Origin: Thermococcus barophilus MP
Lineage (GTDB): Archaea > Methanobacteriota_B > Thermococci > Thermococcales > Thermococcaceae
Direction of reading: 5' to 3'
NCBI RefSeq assembly: GCF_000151105.2
Contig: NC_014804.1
Span: 620,001-684,000 of the forward strand
Length of the DNA stretch: 64,000 nucleotides
The notes beneath the pieces were generated by a model. It ran no database searches and was not told where the DNA came from. It saw only the letters and a program-made list of their open reading frames with translations. Shown in pieces: positions 52,672-61,436 of this stretch (the stretch's first letter is position 1; each line of letters starts with the position of its first letter). A program made the translations under genes and the position numbers.

Positions 52672-53191
52672 ATTTTTTCAATTCTTCAAGCTCTCTCTCA
52701 AGCTCCTCGATGAGCTCATAATCATAAAAGACTTTCTTAAATTCCCCAAACTGTATGAGCAAGGACTCATAAAATTCCTCTGAAAACTCCCTCTTTAGCA
52801 GAGCAAGAGCTTTCCTGAATAACCTCGCAGCTTCGCTTCCACTCTCATCGTGATTCACATAATAGATCAGCTCCTTTAAGACAATGGACTTTCCAATCTC
52901 TGGATTTTCAAAAATGATCTCATCTACAACAGCCTGTGGCGAGAGTTCCACTAAATGGCTTGAAGTCTCAAAATATCTCCCATTTTCAAAAGCTTCCAGC
53001 ACAGCAAATACATGCTTGCAGTCTTTCCCAATAGGACAAGTGCATCTGTTTTTTCCACTTTTTATGTCGACCTCAACGTAATACGGATAAGTCCCAAGAA
53101 TCTTCCCATAGAGTTTGTTCTTATACTTCAGCACCCACAGAACCTTGCCCTTTTTGAAATACTGCTCTCCCTTCTTTTTTGCATTGTTCAT
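52637..53191 (-). CDS. SWIM zinc-finger protein
   Basis: The 184-aa protein has a SWIM-type zinc finger, CTCPIGKDCKH, around residues 50-60, preceded by the usual beta strands (YPYYVEVDIKSGKNRC). A helical C-terminal domain with a predicted coiled coil (ELEREL) follows. SWIM fingers bind DNA or proteins and occur with SNF2 helicases and recombination factors; here none is adjacent. The start at ATG 53191 has GGTTAA only. Its last 35 bases overlap the convergent gene. Confidence 0.82.
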   Translation of the reverse strand: MNNAKKKGEQYFKKGKVLWVLKYKNKLYGKILGTYPYYVEVDIKSGKNRCTCPIGKDCKHVFAVLEAFENGRYFETSSHLVELSPQAVVDEIIFENPEIGKSIVLKELIYYVNHDESGSEAARLFRKALALLKREFSEEFYESLLIQFGEFKKVFYDYELIEELERELEELKKFMSNNPAGSLP

Positions 53192-53304
53192 GTTAACCAC
53201 TAAAGTTAGTAACAACGAGGACTTTTAAAGATTTCGTTCTGCGGTACTATTAAAGGGCGAAACCTATAAATTCAGGGGAGATGACTAAATGTTGAGGTGA
53301 TGGC

Positions 53305-53538
53305 ATGGATGTTTTTGAGCTTGCGCGGAGGTATCACCAAGAGCTTGGGATAAAAGAGCCGAGCTTTGCAACTTTGGCTGCGGAAATTTTTGGAGAGCTT
53401 GGCCTCAAAATATACGAGCACTTAAAGGGCGAAGGTTACACTCTCAAAAGCACACGCTTTATTGACTACGATAAGAGCCTTGTATTGGAAGTTGTAAAAG
53501 AGGAAAAAGCCTTCGAGATTCTTCTCAGAAAGGCTTAA
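53305..53538 (+). CDS. Small hypothetical protein, 77 aa
   Basis: I do not recognise this protein. It has two helices at the N-terminus (VFELARRYHQELG; FATLAAEIFGELGLKIYEHL) and two or three strands at the end. ATG 53305 has GAGGTG six bases upstream, which supports translation. It overlaps the convergent DUF4139 gene by four bases. Confidence 0.7.
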   Translation: MDVFELARRYHQELGIKEPSFATLAAEIFGELGLKIYEHLKGEGYTLKSTRFIDYDKSLVLEVVKEEKAFEILLRKA

Positions 53539-54842
53539 ACTTTGTAGTCAAATACTATTTCCTTCTTTTCTCCTGGCTTTACGGTTATCTTAAACTCCAC
53601 ATAGTGTGCTGTATCATCTATTGGCTCTACTGTAGAGCTCAATATTTTGCCGCTCCACTTGTAATGCCTGACAACAACTTCTTTCGTCCTGTTTCCAAAA
53701 TTCTCAATTGTAATCCTCACTTTGTAGTATGTTGAATCGCTTTCTCTTCTCTGCTCAAGGATTTCTGTTTTACCTTTCAGATCAACATCCCTTCCGAGCT
53801 TGAGCCTCAATGTATCACCTTTAGCGGTATGGTCAATTTTCTGCTCGCCAATTAAAACTGTTGTATCGTTCATTTCTTTGTAAATCTCTACAATGCCAGC
53901 GGGAAGCACTTTTTCAGCCTTAAATGATATAATCTCATAAATCTCATTACTTCCACCGTAGGGATAGCTCTCGTATAGATACTCTCTTTCAAAGGATGTC
54001 TCTTGGGTAATGTAAGGTATCATCTTCTTTTCAAAGGAGTTTACACTAAGCATTCCAAGGTTGTAAAGGTAGAATGCTTCAATTTTTTGAGGTTGCTCTG
54101 GAATTCCAGCAGCTGCCTTTTCTGCCGTCGCATAGACCTTTTCCATAACAACTTGCGGAGGAGCATAGAAGTTCACTTCTCCCGAAACAAGCATAACTTT
54201 AAAGTCTTCAAATGTCTTGTTTGTAGGGTTGTCAATCACTATGTATCCAAAGAGCAAAGCTTTGTTGGTTAGGTAGAGCTTATACCTTGAGCTCCAGCCA
54301 ATCGACTGAACTCTGTAAATCAGCTTGAACTTATACTTTCCATCTTCTTCAGCTTGTATAATGGCATAAGTTTGAGTTTTGGCTTTGCTTCCCAATTCAG
54401 TGATCTTCATATATGCAACTTCCTCGGGCTCAATCAGATAGTAAGAATCCCCCTGAACTGCTATCTTGCCGTCTTTGTAGCCTAAAAACTTTCCCGTTAT
54501 TGTTTCACCGCCCTTCAGCTTTATTGTGACAGTTTTTCCAATGTTTGCTTCAAACACTCCTTTGGTTGGGTATGCTTGCGAATTAATTCCCAAGACCATA
54601 ACTTTATCGCTCAAAGGCTTTAAAGTAATTTCTTCGATATTCAAACCTTCAATCTCCGCAAGAGGTACTTCGTTGAATCCCTTTTTGAGATCCAAGGTAA
54701 TTGTTTTCTCGACAACTCCAATGCGTGCAGAGTCGTAGAGAACCAGAGTCCCACTTTCATCTGCAGCCCTTGTTTGATGAAGTACTATCATTGCCAAGAG
54801 CAAAAAAGCCACAAAAATTCCACCTAAAATTTTCTTTTTCAT
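53535..54842 (-). CDS. Secreted DUF4139-type protein
   Basis: The 435-aa protein has a signal peptide (ILGGIFVAFLLLAMIVLH), then an N-terminal domain with an Sm-like beta strand set (TVTIKLKGGETITGKFLGYKDG). A long beta-rich DUF4139-like region follows (RVQSIGWSSRYKLYL; VRITIENFGNRTKEVVVRHYK; VKPGEKKEIVFDYKV). Family members are surface proteins of unknown function. GGTG lies eight bases upstream of the ATG. Confidence 0.85.
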   Translation of the reverse strand: MKKKILGGIFVAFLLLAMIVLHQTRAADESGTLVLYDSARIGVVEKTITLDLKKGFNEVPLAEIEGLNIEEITLKPLSDKVMVLGINSQAYPTKGVFEANIGKTVTIKLKGGETITGKFLGYKDGKIAVQGDSYYLIEPEEVAYMKITELGSKAKTQTYAIIQAEEDGKYKFKLIYRVQSIGWSSRYKLYLTNKALLFGYIVIDNPTNKTFEDFKVMLVSGEVNFYAPPQVVMEKVYATAEKAAAGIPEQPQKIEAFYLYNLGMLSVNSFEKKMIPYITQETSFEREYLYESYPYGGSNEIYEIISFKAEKVLPAGIVEIYKEMNDTTVLIGEQKIDHTAKGDTLRLKLGRDVDLKGKTEILEQRRESDSTYYKVRITIENFGNRTKEVVVRHYKWSGKILSSTVEPIDDTAHYVEFKITVKPGEKKEIVFDYKV

Positions 54843-54892
54843 TATTTTTCACCAAGAATAGTTGGCTTTTATACTATTTATAGAGACCGACA

Positions 54893-54912
54893 GCTTCAAG
54901 CCGAGTTGAAGC
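54893..54912. promoter_or_regulatory. Inverted repeat between the DUF4139 gene and acdB
   Basis: GCTTCAA-GCCGAG-TTGAAGC has perfect 7-base arms with a 6-base loop. It lies between two divergent starts, 51 bases from the DUF4139 start and 72 bases from acdB, upstream of the TATA-like ACTTTTAACATT (54929-54940) of acdB. It could be an operator for either gene. It is not a terminator, as no gene ends here. Confidence 0.4.
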
Positions 54913-54983
54913 AAATGATGGAAAGACTTTTAACATTGTAAACATAGTTGAAACTGCAGTCATGATAATTAGAGGTGGTAAAG

Positions 54984-55682
54984 ATGGATAGGGTTTCAAA
55001 AGCAAGGGAAATTATCGAAAAAGCCAAGGCTGAGGGCAGACCTCTTGTAGAACCAGAGGCTAAGGAGATTCTCAAGCTCTACGGCATTCCAACCCCAGAT
55101 TTCAAGGTTGCAAGAAATGAGGAGGAAGCCGTTAAGTTTGCAAGGGAGATTGGTTATCCAGTTGTCATGAAGATTGTCTCACCACAGATCATCCACAAGA
55201 GCGATGCCGGCGGTGTTAAGATTAACATCAAAAACGATGATGAAGCAAGAGAAGCCTTCAGAACAATCATGGAAAATGCAAAGAGATACAAGCCAGATGC
55301 AGATCTTTGGGGTGTTATAATCTATAAGATGCTTCCACTCGGAAAGGAAGTTATCGTTGGTATGATTAGAGACCCACAGTTTGGTCCAGCTGTCATGTTT
55401 GGTCTTGGTGGTATCTTCGTTGAGATTCTTAAGGATGTCAGCTTTAGAGTTGCTCCAATAACAAAGGAAGAAGCACTTGAAATGATTAAAGAAATCAAGG
55501 CTTACCCAATTCTTGCCGGTGCAAGAGGAGAAAAACCAGTAAACATTGAGGCTTTGGCAGACATAATTGTTAAAGTTGGTGAATTGGCCCTCGAGCTTCC
55601 AGAAGTCAAAGAGCTTGACATCAACCCAATCTTTGCTTATGAGGATGAGGCAGTTGCAGTTGACGCAAGAATGCTACTTTGA
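54984..55682 (+). CDS. acdB: ADP-forming acetyl-CoA synthetase, beta subunit
   Basis: The 232-aa ATP-grasp subunit takes part in the last step of fermentation: acetyl-CoA + ADP + phosphate to acetate + ATP + CoA. His71 in IIHKSDAGG is the second phosphorylated histidine. KMLPLGKEVIVGMIRDPQFG and ELDINPIFAY are ATP-grasp landmarks. The length matches P. furiosus ACD I/II beta subunits. The alpha subunit gene is not in the window, as is usual in Thermococcales. GAGGTGG precedes ATG 54984. The strict codon preferences (CCA, AAG, GGT) suggest high expression. Confidence 0.95.
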   Translation: MDRVSKAREIIEKAKAEGRPLVEPEAKEILKLYGIPTPDFKVARNEEEAVKFAREIGYPVVMKIVSPQIIHKSDAGGVKINIKNDDEAREAFRTIMENAKRYKPDADLWGVIIYKMLPLGKEVIVGMIRDPQFGPAVMFGLGGIFVEILKDVSFRVAPITKEEALEMIKEIKAYPILAGARGEKPVNIEALADIIVKVGELALELPEVKELDINPIFAYEDEAVAVDARMLL

Positions 55683-55722
55683 TTTCGTTCTTTTCTTCCA
55701 TTTGCTATGAAAATAAAAAGAA

Positions 55723-57150
55723 TTAAGCGATCGTGAAAATCTTTATTGTATTTGTCCCCACTGTCTTTTCTATTGGCTTCCCCGATGTTAAAAGCACAGT
55801 ATCGTTGGTCTTCACAATTCCAAGATCCTTTATGAGCTGAATAAGCTCCTGTTCATTTGTGGTATCCTCAACGCAGAAGGGGTAAACACCGTAGGAGAAC
55901 ATCAGGCTATTACAGACCTGTTCATCTTCAGCAAAAGCCAATATCCACTGTTTTGGCTTGAATCTCGAAATCAAGCGGGCAGTTTGTCCTGTTCTTGTGG
56001 GTGTTAGAATGTACTTTATATCAACCGTGTTTAATGCTTCAATTATGCTTCTCGTTATGGCATCTTTTATTGTACCTCTTTTCGGTATTTTTTCCTTCCA
56101 TTCAAGCATTCTTGTATGTCCTGAAGACTCCCTATATGCTTCAGTGGTCTTTGCAATTCTTGCCATCATCCTCACGGCTTCAACGGGATACTTACCTATT
56201 GCCGTCTCCTCGGAGAGCATGACAGCATCAGTTCCATCCAATATAGCATTTGCAACATCTGTAACCTCGGCCCTTGTTGGGATTTTGTCGGCAGTCATTG
56301 ATACGAGCATTTGAGTTGCTGTTATGACGGGTTTTCCAACAAGATTTGCCTTGTTTATAAGTTTTTTCTGGATTATAGGAAGCTTTTCTATTGGCATCTC
56401 AACTCCTAAGTCGCCACGTGCTATCATTATTCCATCTGCAGCATTGAGTATCTCGTCAAAGTTTCTAACGGCATCTGGTCTCTCAATCTTTGCTATTGTG
56501 AAAATCTGTTTTCCTCTCTTTTCGGCAAATCTCTTGACCTTCATAACGTCATATGCCGAACCAACAAAGGAAATCCCTACGGCATCAACACCATGCTCAA
56601 GGGCAAACTCCAAAATTTCTAAATCCCTCTCGGTAATTGCCTCGAGTGGAAGATTGATCTTTGGAATATTGATACCTTTTCTTGAGAAGAGTGTGCCTCC
56701 AACTATTACCCTGCAGATAACATCATTTCCCTGAACATCCTCCACTTTTAGTGTAATGTATCCATCACTTAGGTATATTACATCCCCCTTAGAAACCAGT
56801 TTTGGGAATGCCTCACATTCCACTGGAATTGTTGTTTCGTCTCCTTCTATCCCCCTATTTGTCAGCACCACAGTTTGCCCTCTGTGCAGAACAACAGCAT
56901 CGCCCTTAAGCTTGCCCACCCTAATTTTTAAGCCTGGCAAATCCCCAAGAATTGCTACACGGGTATTTAGTCTCTCGGACACTTCTCTTATCGTTTCAAT
57001 TGTTTCTGCATGTTGCTCAAAGTTTCCATGCGCAAAGTTGATTCTCGCAACGTTCATCCCAGCCTTTATCAGCCTTTCAATCATGTTCTTTGAGTTAGAG
57101 GCGGGCCCTATTGTAGCAATTATCTTTGTTTTATGGGAAGGAAGCCTCAT
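55723..57150 (-). CDS. pyk: Pyruvate kinase
   Basis: The 475-aa glycolytic enzyme converts phosphoenolpyruvate and ADP to pyruvate and ATP. The start TKIIATIGPAS, the catalytic Lys in FTIAKIERPDAV, the metal site MIARGDLGVEMP and ATQMLVSM are all present. A C-terminal regulatory domain follows. GAGGTG stands eight bases before the ATG; a TATA-like ATATATTTTAAAAG overlaps the leader. No TrmBL1-type TATCAC-N5-GTGATA site is visible upstream. Confidence 0.97.
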   Translation of the reverse strand: MRLPSHKTKIIATIGPASNSKNMIERLIKAGMNVARINFAHGNFEQHAETIETIREVSERLNTRVAILGDLPGLKIRVGKLKGDAVVLHRGQTVVLTNRGIEGDETTIPVECEAFPKLVSKGDVIYLSDGYITLKVEDVQGNDVICRVIVGGTLFSRKGINIPKINLPLEAITERDLEILEFALEHGVDAVGISFVGSAYDVMKVKRFAEKRGKQIFTIAKIERPDAVRNFDEILNAADGIMIARGDLGVEMPIEKLPIIQKKLINKANLVGKPVITATQMLVSMTADKIPTRAEVTDVANAILDGTDAVMLSEETAIGKYPVEAVRMMARIAKTTEAYRESSGHTRMLEWKEKIPKRGTIKDAITRSIIEALNTVDIKYILTPTRTGQTARLISRFKPKQWILAFAEDEQVCNSLMFSYGVYPFCVEDTTNEQELIQLIKDLGIVKTNDTVLLTSGKPIEKTVGTNTIKIFTIA

Positions 57151-57201
57151 CTTTAAGCACCTCTTTTAAAATATATCAGATAAGCGGTTTTATAACAGTT
57201 G

Positions 57202-57669
57202 CTAAACTAAAAAGCGAAATCCAAGACTCGGGATTAATGTTATCATCATGCTCAACAAACCGCCAAGAATCAGGGCGGGAATTGTTTTCCTATTTTCCAT
57301 TCCAAAGATGTAAGCGGCTAAACTCCCAGTCCAGATCCCGGTGCCAGGCAAAGGCACAGCAACAAATATTATCAACCCATAAAATCCCCACTTTTCTACA
57401 TACGGGTGAGCTTTCTTCCTAACCCGCTGCACATATTTTAAATACACCTCTGCCACTTTCCCCAGAAACGTTTTTTCAAGATTGACCATTACAACATCAA
57501 TAAGAGGTAGAAACAGGGGCAAGGTTAAAGAAAGGAGCAAAACGCCCAAAGAAGCCGTCAAAAGAGTTTCCCATAACGGGTATCCTCTTGCAATTCCATA
57601 CACTATTGCGTATCTTCCCTCAAAAGTTGGTAATAGTGAAAGTAAGAAGATATATACGAATTCATTCAA
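57202..57669 (-). CDS. Sm_multidrug_ex-family membrane protein (COG2426)
   Basis: The 155-aa protein has about four hydrophobic segments and the family landmarks LLPTFEGRYAIVYGIA and FVAVPLPGTGIWTGSLAAYIFGM. Despite its Pfam name (putative small multi-drug export), the function is not established; it is distantly DedA-like. GGAGGTG stands ten bases before ATG 57669. It shares its upstream region with the divergent glycolipid operon. Confidence 0.85.
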   Translation of the reverse strand: MNEFVYIFLLSLLPTFEGRYAIVYGIARGYPLWETLLTASLGVLLLSLTLPLFLPLIDVVMVNLEKTFLGKVAEVYLKYVQRVRKKAHPYVEKWGFYGLIIFVAVPLPGTGIWTGSLAAYIFGMENRKTIPALILGGLLSMMITLIPSLGFRFLV

Positions 57670-57801
57670 CTTTGAACACCTCCAAACGCTCTACACAAAA
57701 TGGAGACAGGTAAATAAAAACTTTATCTTCCAGATAACTTAGAAAAGTGAACCAATTGACTTTTAATTGTGGTACCTGATGAAGGAGTATGGGAAGGGAA
57801 G

Positions 57802-58674
57802 ATGATCGACATAACTCCATACATTAAGACACTTACCTCACTAAACAAAAGGGGATTCGAATTGATAGGCATTGCAGTTGCTTTGTACTACTTAAGCGCC
57901 CTTATCTATGCCCTTCGCTGGAAAGTTGTCCTAAATGCAATTGGAAAGAACATTCCCATAATCGAACTCCTACGAATAACCCTTTCCTCAATTTTTGTCA
58001 ACAACGTGACCCCAATGAGCAGAGGTGGAGGGGAGATACTTAGGATAACTTGGGTTGCAAAAAAATATAAGATACCTGTTGCTATTTCAACAGTCAGTAT
58101 AGTGTACGAGCGAATTTTGGAGATATTTCCGATAATTTTCTTAGCTGTTATGGGAATATCCTATTTTGCCCACCATGCCATTTTAATCATACTATCCCTA
58201 TTTCTTGTTGCAGTTATTGTCTGGCTCAACTGGGAAAAGATTGTAATCCTATCATTTAAACTGCTCAAAATCAAATTAAGTCATGAGGAGCTTGTTAACT
58301 TGTTGTCTCTCAGAAAAAGAGCATCGCTAACTATGATGGGGGTTGGATTGAGCTTTTTAGTGTGGTTCTTAGACATCATGAGACTCAAGGTTATAGCACT
58401 TGCTTTTAGCTGGAATCCAAGTATAAAGTTTCTGGCAATAATCTCACTTGCAAACTTGATATTTGGCCTTATGGCATTTACCCCCGGGGGAATCGGCATA
58501 GTGGAAGGCGGACTAATAGGAACCCTTGTTTATTTTGGAATTCCCTCAACATTGGCAATCTCAATAACACTAATTGAACGCTTCATATCCTATGTAATGA
58601 GCTCAGCAGTAGGATTTGCAACATTAGTGGTGTCTGGAGGTGCTGAAATATGGAAAGCCTTAAAATCGCATTAG
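57802..58674 (+). CDS. UPF0104/LPG-synthetase-like membrane protein
   Basis: The 290-aa membrane protein has the flippase/synthase-TM landmarks NNVTPMSRGGGEILR and FTPGGIGIVEGGLIG, and about seven helices. Family members move or modify lipids and glycolipids. It lacks the usual first helix of about 40 residues, so it is either a short form or truncated at the 5' end. ATG 57802 has GGGAAGGG upstream; GTG 57769 in the same frame adds 11 polar residues only. It heads the three-gene operon with a GT4 glycosyltransferase and a NodB deacetylase. Confidence 0.82.
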   Translation: MIDITPYIKTLTSLNKRGFELIGIAVALYYLSALIYALRWKVVLNAIGKNIPIIELLRITLSSIFVNNVTPMSRGGGEILRITWVAKKYKIPVAISTVSIVYERILEIFPIIFLAVMGISYFAHHAILIILSLFLVAVIVWLNWEKIVILSFKLLKIKLSHEELVNLLSLRKRASLTMMGVGLSFLVWFLDIMRLKVIALAFSWNPSIKFLAIISLANLIFGLMAFTPGGIGIVEGGLIGTLVYFGIPSTLAISITLIERFISYVMSSAVGFATLVVSGGAEIWKALKSH

Positions 58675-59879
58675 CCTCTGATTGGTTCTTCCCAAGTACC
58701 GGAGGTATAGAACATCATATCCACGATCTCGCCAAAAACTTGGTTGAGCAGGGACATGATGTTCATATAATAACGCGTCTGGGAGAGTATCCAGATAATA
58801 CTTTACCTTATACAGTCCACCGGTTTAAGGGGAGAATCACAGTTGACAGTTTCCATGTGAGTATAGGAGTTGATCTATTAAAACGGGTGAATGAACTCTA
58901 CAAAAAAGAACATTTCGACATTACCCATGGACACAGCATCTACTCTCCAATAGCTGTTGGAGTCTCGAACCTCTCCAGCGGTATCAGAGGTGTTCCGAGT
59001 ATCATTACAAATCACTCCTTTTTGGGAAATTCAATACTAAATCCAACATATATTCTCTTGCTTCAGACATCTCTCAGAAAAATTGATGGGTTCATAGCAG
59101 TTAGCAATGCTGTTAAGAAGGACTTGGAAAACATATTACGAGGAAGTTTAAGGAACAGACCGATATACGTTGTTCCAAATGGGATAGACACAAATTTCTG
59201 GAGACCTGTGGAAGATAAAGAGGAGTGGAAGAGTAAGATGGGATTAGATGGAGGAATAGTAATAACAACAACCTCACGACTTACAAAAAGAAAGAGGGTG
59301 AATGTAATACCCAAACTGGCAAAAGAAATTATAGAAAAATACAGGATAGAGGATATAAAGTTCGTTATAATAGGTGATGGTCCGGAGAAAAGGAGAATTA
59401 AAGAGCTCATTAAAGCTTATCATATCCAAGATAAGGTTTTGATGGTTGGAAAACAACCCCGGGAAAAGGTCAGGGAGTATCTCTGGGCAAGTGATATCTA
59501 CCTATCCCCAGCAATTTATGAAGCATTTGGGATAGCAGCTCTTGAAGCACTTTCTTGTGGAGTCCCTGTAGTTGCAAACAACCATGGAGGAATAAGTGAG
59601 ATAGTGAGACACGGTGTTACAGGGTTAATATCGGAGGATGACATGGAACTGCTTGAAAACGTTCTGTATCTGCTGAACAATATAGAGTTGGTTGAAAAGA
59701 TGGGCAAAAATGCAAGAAAGATTGTAAAAGAGGAATTTACATGGGAAAAGATAGCAAAAGAAATAGTCGAGATATACAAGAAGACGATAGAAACATTCGA
59801 AGAGAGACCATTCATTCTGTACGCACTTCATCAGATGCTGAAGGGAGGAATAAAGAATGCTGGTGTCTTTAACCTTTGA
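58650..59879 (+). CDS. Glycosyltransferase family 4 (PIG-A-like)
   Basis: The 409-aa GT-B enzyme has an N-terminal acceptor domain starting DWFFPSTGGIEHHIHDLAKNL. The C-terminal NDP-sugar domain carries the E-x7-E motif in EAFGIAALEALSCGVPVV. The overall pattern resembles PIG-A, the GlcNAc transferase of GPI synthesis, and archaeal homologues acting on lipid carriers. GGAGGTG lies five bases before the ATG, inside the end of the preceding gene (25-base overlap). Confidence 0.9.
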   Translation: MESLKIALASDWFFPSTGGIEHHIHDLAKNLVEQGHDVHIITRLGEYPDNTLPYTVHRFKGRITVDSFHVSIGVDLLKRVNELYKKEHFDITHGHSIYSPIAVGVSNLSSGIRGVPSIITNHSFLGNSILNPTYILLLQTSLRKIDGFIAVSNAVKKDLENILRGSLRNRPIYVVPNGIDTNFWRPVEDKEEWKSKMGLDGGIVITTTSRLTKRKRVNVIPKLAKEIIEKYRIEDIKFVIIGDGPEKRRIKELIKAYHIQDKVLMVGKQPREKVREYLWASDIYLSPAIYEAFGIAALEALSCGVPVVANNHGGISEIVRHGVTGLISEDDMELLENVLYLLNNIELVEKMGKNARKIVKEEFTWEKIAKEIVEIYKKTIETFEERPFILYALHQMLKGGIKNAGVFNL

Positions 59880-60570
59880 TGTCGAGCAGGATTGTCCACC
59901 ATACTTAAACACTACCCGAGGCATGGAAGAAGGTTTGCCAAAGATTCTTGATCTTCTTAACGAAAAAAATGTCAGAGCAACATTCTTCTTCACTGCCGAG
60001 ATGGCAAGAAAATATCCAAATCTTGCAAAAAGGATCATTGATGAAGGACATGAACTTGCTTGTCATGGCTTTAACCACGAGCGGTTTGATAAACTGGAAA
60101 AGGATAGAGCAGATTTTATTCTTGAGAAGGCATTAAATATCTTGAGAGAATTTGGAGACGTTGTGTCCTTTAGAGCACCAAATCTCCAATTTCCCGACTA
60201 TCTTTTTCCAGCTTTAAGTAAGAATGGAATACTCTTGGATTCTTCAAAGGCAAGATACAAAGGGTATAAAGGCGGAGTTAAAGTGGTTGATGGTGTTTTA
60301 GAGGTTCCAGTCTCAATTACATCTTCCATATTAAGACTACCTTGGTCAGTACAGAAGGCTATCCATAAAAAGCTAAGGGAACCCAGAATTTACTTCGCTC
60401 ATCCTTGGGAATTTGTTTCAATGAAAAAGGAACGGATAAGACTTGATTGCAAGTTCAACACGGGAGATAAGGCTTTAATGTTTTTAGAGAGGTTAATTGA
60501 TTATTACAAGACTCAAAACGCTAAATTTGTAATGATGCAGGAGTATTTGAATGTCTATCGGGAAATATAA
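59857..60570 (+). CDS. NodB-type polysaccharide deacetylase
   Basis: The 237-aa protein has the carbohydrate esterase 4 motifs: TFDVEQD (Asp8), HGFNHERF with metal ligands His70 and His74, FRAPNLQFPDY, and a His in YFAHPWEF. It should remove acetyl groups from N-acetylated sugars. With the GT4 enzyme before it (23-base overlap), it suggests addition of GlcNAc to a lipid followed by deacetylation, as in GPI anchors. It has no signal peptide, so it would act on the cytoplasmic face. Confidence 0.88.
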   Translation: MLVSLTFDVEQDCPPYLNTTRGMEEGLPKILDLLNEKNVRATFFFTAEMARKYPNLAKRIIDEGHELACHGFNHERFDKLEKDRADFILEKALNILREFGDVVSFRAPNLQFPDYLFPALSKNGILLDSSKARYKGYKGGVKVVDGVLEVPVSITSSILRLPWSVQKAIHKKLREPRIYFAHPWEFVSMKKERIRLDCKFNTGDKALMFLERLIDYYKTQNAKFVMMQEYLNVYREI

Positions 60571-60641
60571 ATTTGCCAACAGAACTCGTTTAGGGGAAAG
60601 GTTATAAAGTTAGGCTGTCCTAATTCTAATCAGGTGGTTTT

Positions 60642-61085
60642 ATGGAGTATCTTGAGATTCCCCTTCTGGATGAAAATGGGCAGGAAGTAAAGCTGAGGGA
60701 TTTTCTTGGCAGGTGGGTAGTCCTCTACGTGTATCCAAGGGACAACACCCCTGGCTGTACTATAGAGGCTAAAGAGTTCACAGAGCTTTTACCTGAATTT
60801 GAGAAGCTTGGAGTTCTTGTCATTGGAGTCAGCAAAGATTCCGTTGAGTCTCACAGAAGATTTAAAGAGAAACACAATCTTAAGGTTAAACTCCTCAGCG
60901 ACCCAGAAGCTAAGTTGATAAGGAGTTTGGGGGCTTGGGGCAGAAAGATGAGGGGAGAGGGAGTATTGAGGAGCACCTTTATAATAAACCCCGAGGGAGA
61001 AATTGTGTGGGAAAAGAAGAGGGTTAAAGCTAAGGGACACGCTGTTAAGGTTCTTGAAGTTGTTAAAGAACTGGTGAAAAAATGA
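60642..61085 (+). CDS. bcp: Peroxiredoxin, Bcp/PrxQ family, single-Cys form
   Basis: The 147-aa thioredoxin-fold enzyme reduces peroxides. The peroxidatic Cys39 lies in DNTPGCTIEAKEF. The resolving Cys found five residues later in many PrxQ proteins is replaced by Lys and no other Cys occurs, so it acts as a 1-Cys enzyme needing an outside thiol. GGTGG precedes the ATG. A TATA-like GGTTATAAAG (60599-60608) and a small inverted repeat TTAGG-CTGT-CCTAA (60610-60623) lie upstream. Confidence 0.93.
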   Translation: MEYLEIPLLDENGQEVKLRDFLGRWVVLYVYPRDNTPGCTIEAKEFTELLPEFEKLGVLVIGVSKDSVESHRRFKEKHNLKVKLLSDPEAKLIRSLGAWGRKMRGEGVLRSTFIINPEGEIVWEKKRVKAKGHAVKVLEVVKELVKK

Positions 61086-61276
61086 GAATAATAACTCCCA
61101 TTCCACCAGAAGAGCTTAAGATGATCCTAAAGAAATCAAACGCTGCAGTTAGATTGGAGATTAAAGAAGCCAAACCTTTTCATGGAATGCCCAGGTATGA
61201 GGTGATTATTAGCGGAGATAAAGAGGAAGTAGAGAAGTTTATGGAAAAGCTTAGGTTAGCGAGAGCTGGGGGTTAG
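61082..61276 (+). CDS. Small hypothetical protein, 64 aa
   Basis: I do not recognise this protein. It looks like a small alpha/beta domain (PEELKMILKKSNAAVRLEIKE; PRYEVIISGDKEEVEKFMEK). Its ATG overlaps the peroxiredoxin stop as ATGA, so it is translated with it and may act in the same response. The stop overlaps the convergent 46-aa gene by three or four bases. Confidence 0.75.
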   Translation: MRIITPIPPEELKMILKKSNAAVRLEIKEAKPFHGMPRYEVIISGDKEEVEKFMEKLRLARAGG

Positions 61277-61413
61277 CTTTCCTTTTTCAGGCTTCTTTTC
61301 TCCAAGTGTTTCTCCAACAAAGTTCTCAGAATAAATAGTGCTAAAAATAGTGCTACAATTAAAGCAACTTTTCCAAGAGAGACTCCGTCAGGAGCAGATA
61401 TGAGATTGTGCAC
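61273..61413 (-). CDS. Small membrane protein, 46 aa
   Basis: This frame starts with GTG 61413 behind a strong GAGGTGATACC and reads MHNLISAPDGVSLGKVALIV, then a hydrophobic stretch (ALFLALFIL) and a basic tail (KHLEKRSLKKES). It is thus one transmembrane helix with a cytoplasmic charged end. It lies 23 bases after the stop of the radical SAM gene and is probably cotranscribed. Function unknown. Confidence 0.65.
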   Translation of the reverse strand: MHNLISAPDGVSLGKVALIVALFLALFILRTLLEKHLEKRSLKKES

Positions 61414-61436
61414 GGTATCACCTCACCATATGTCTT

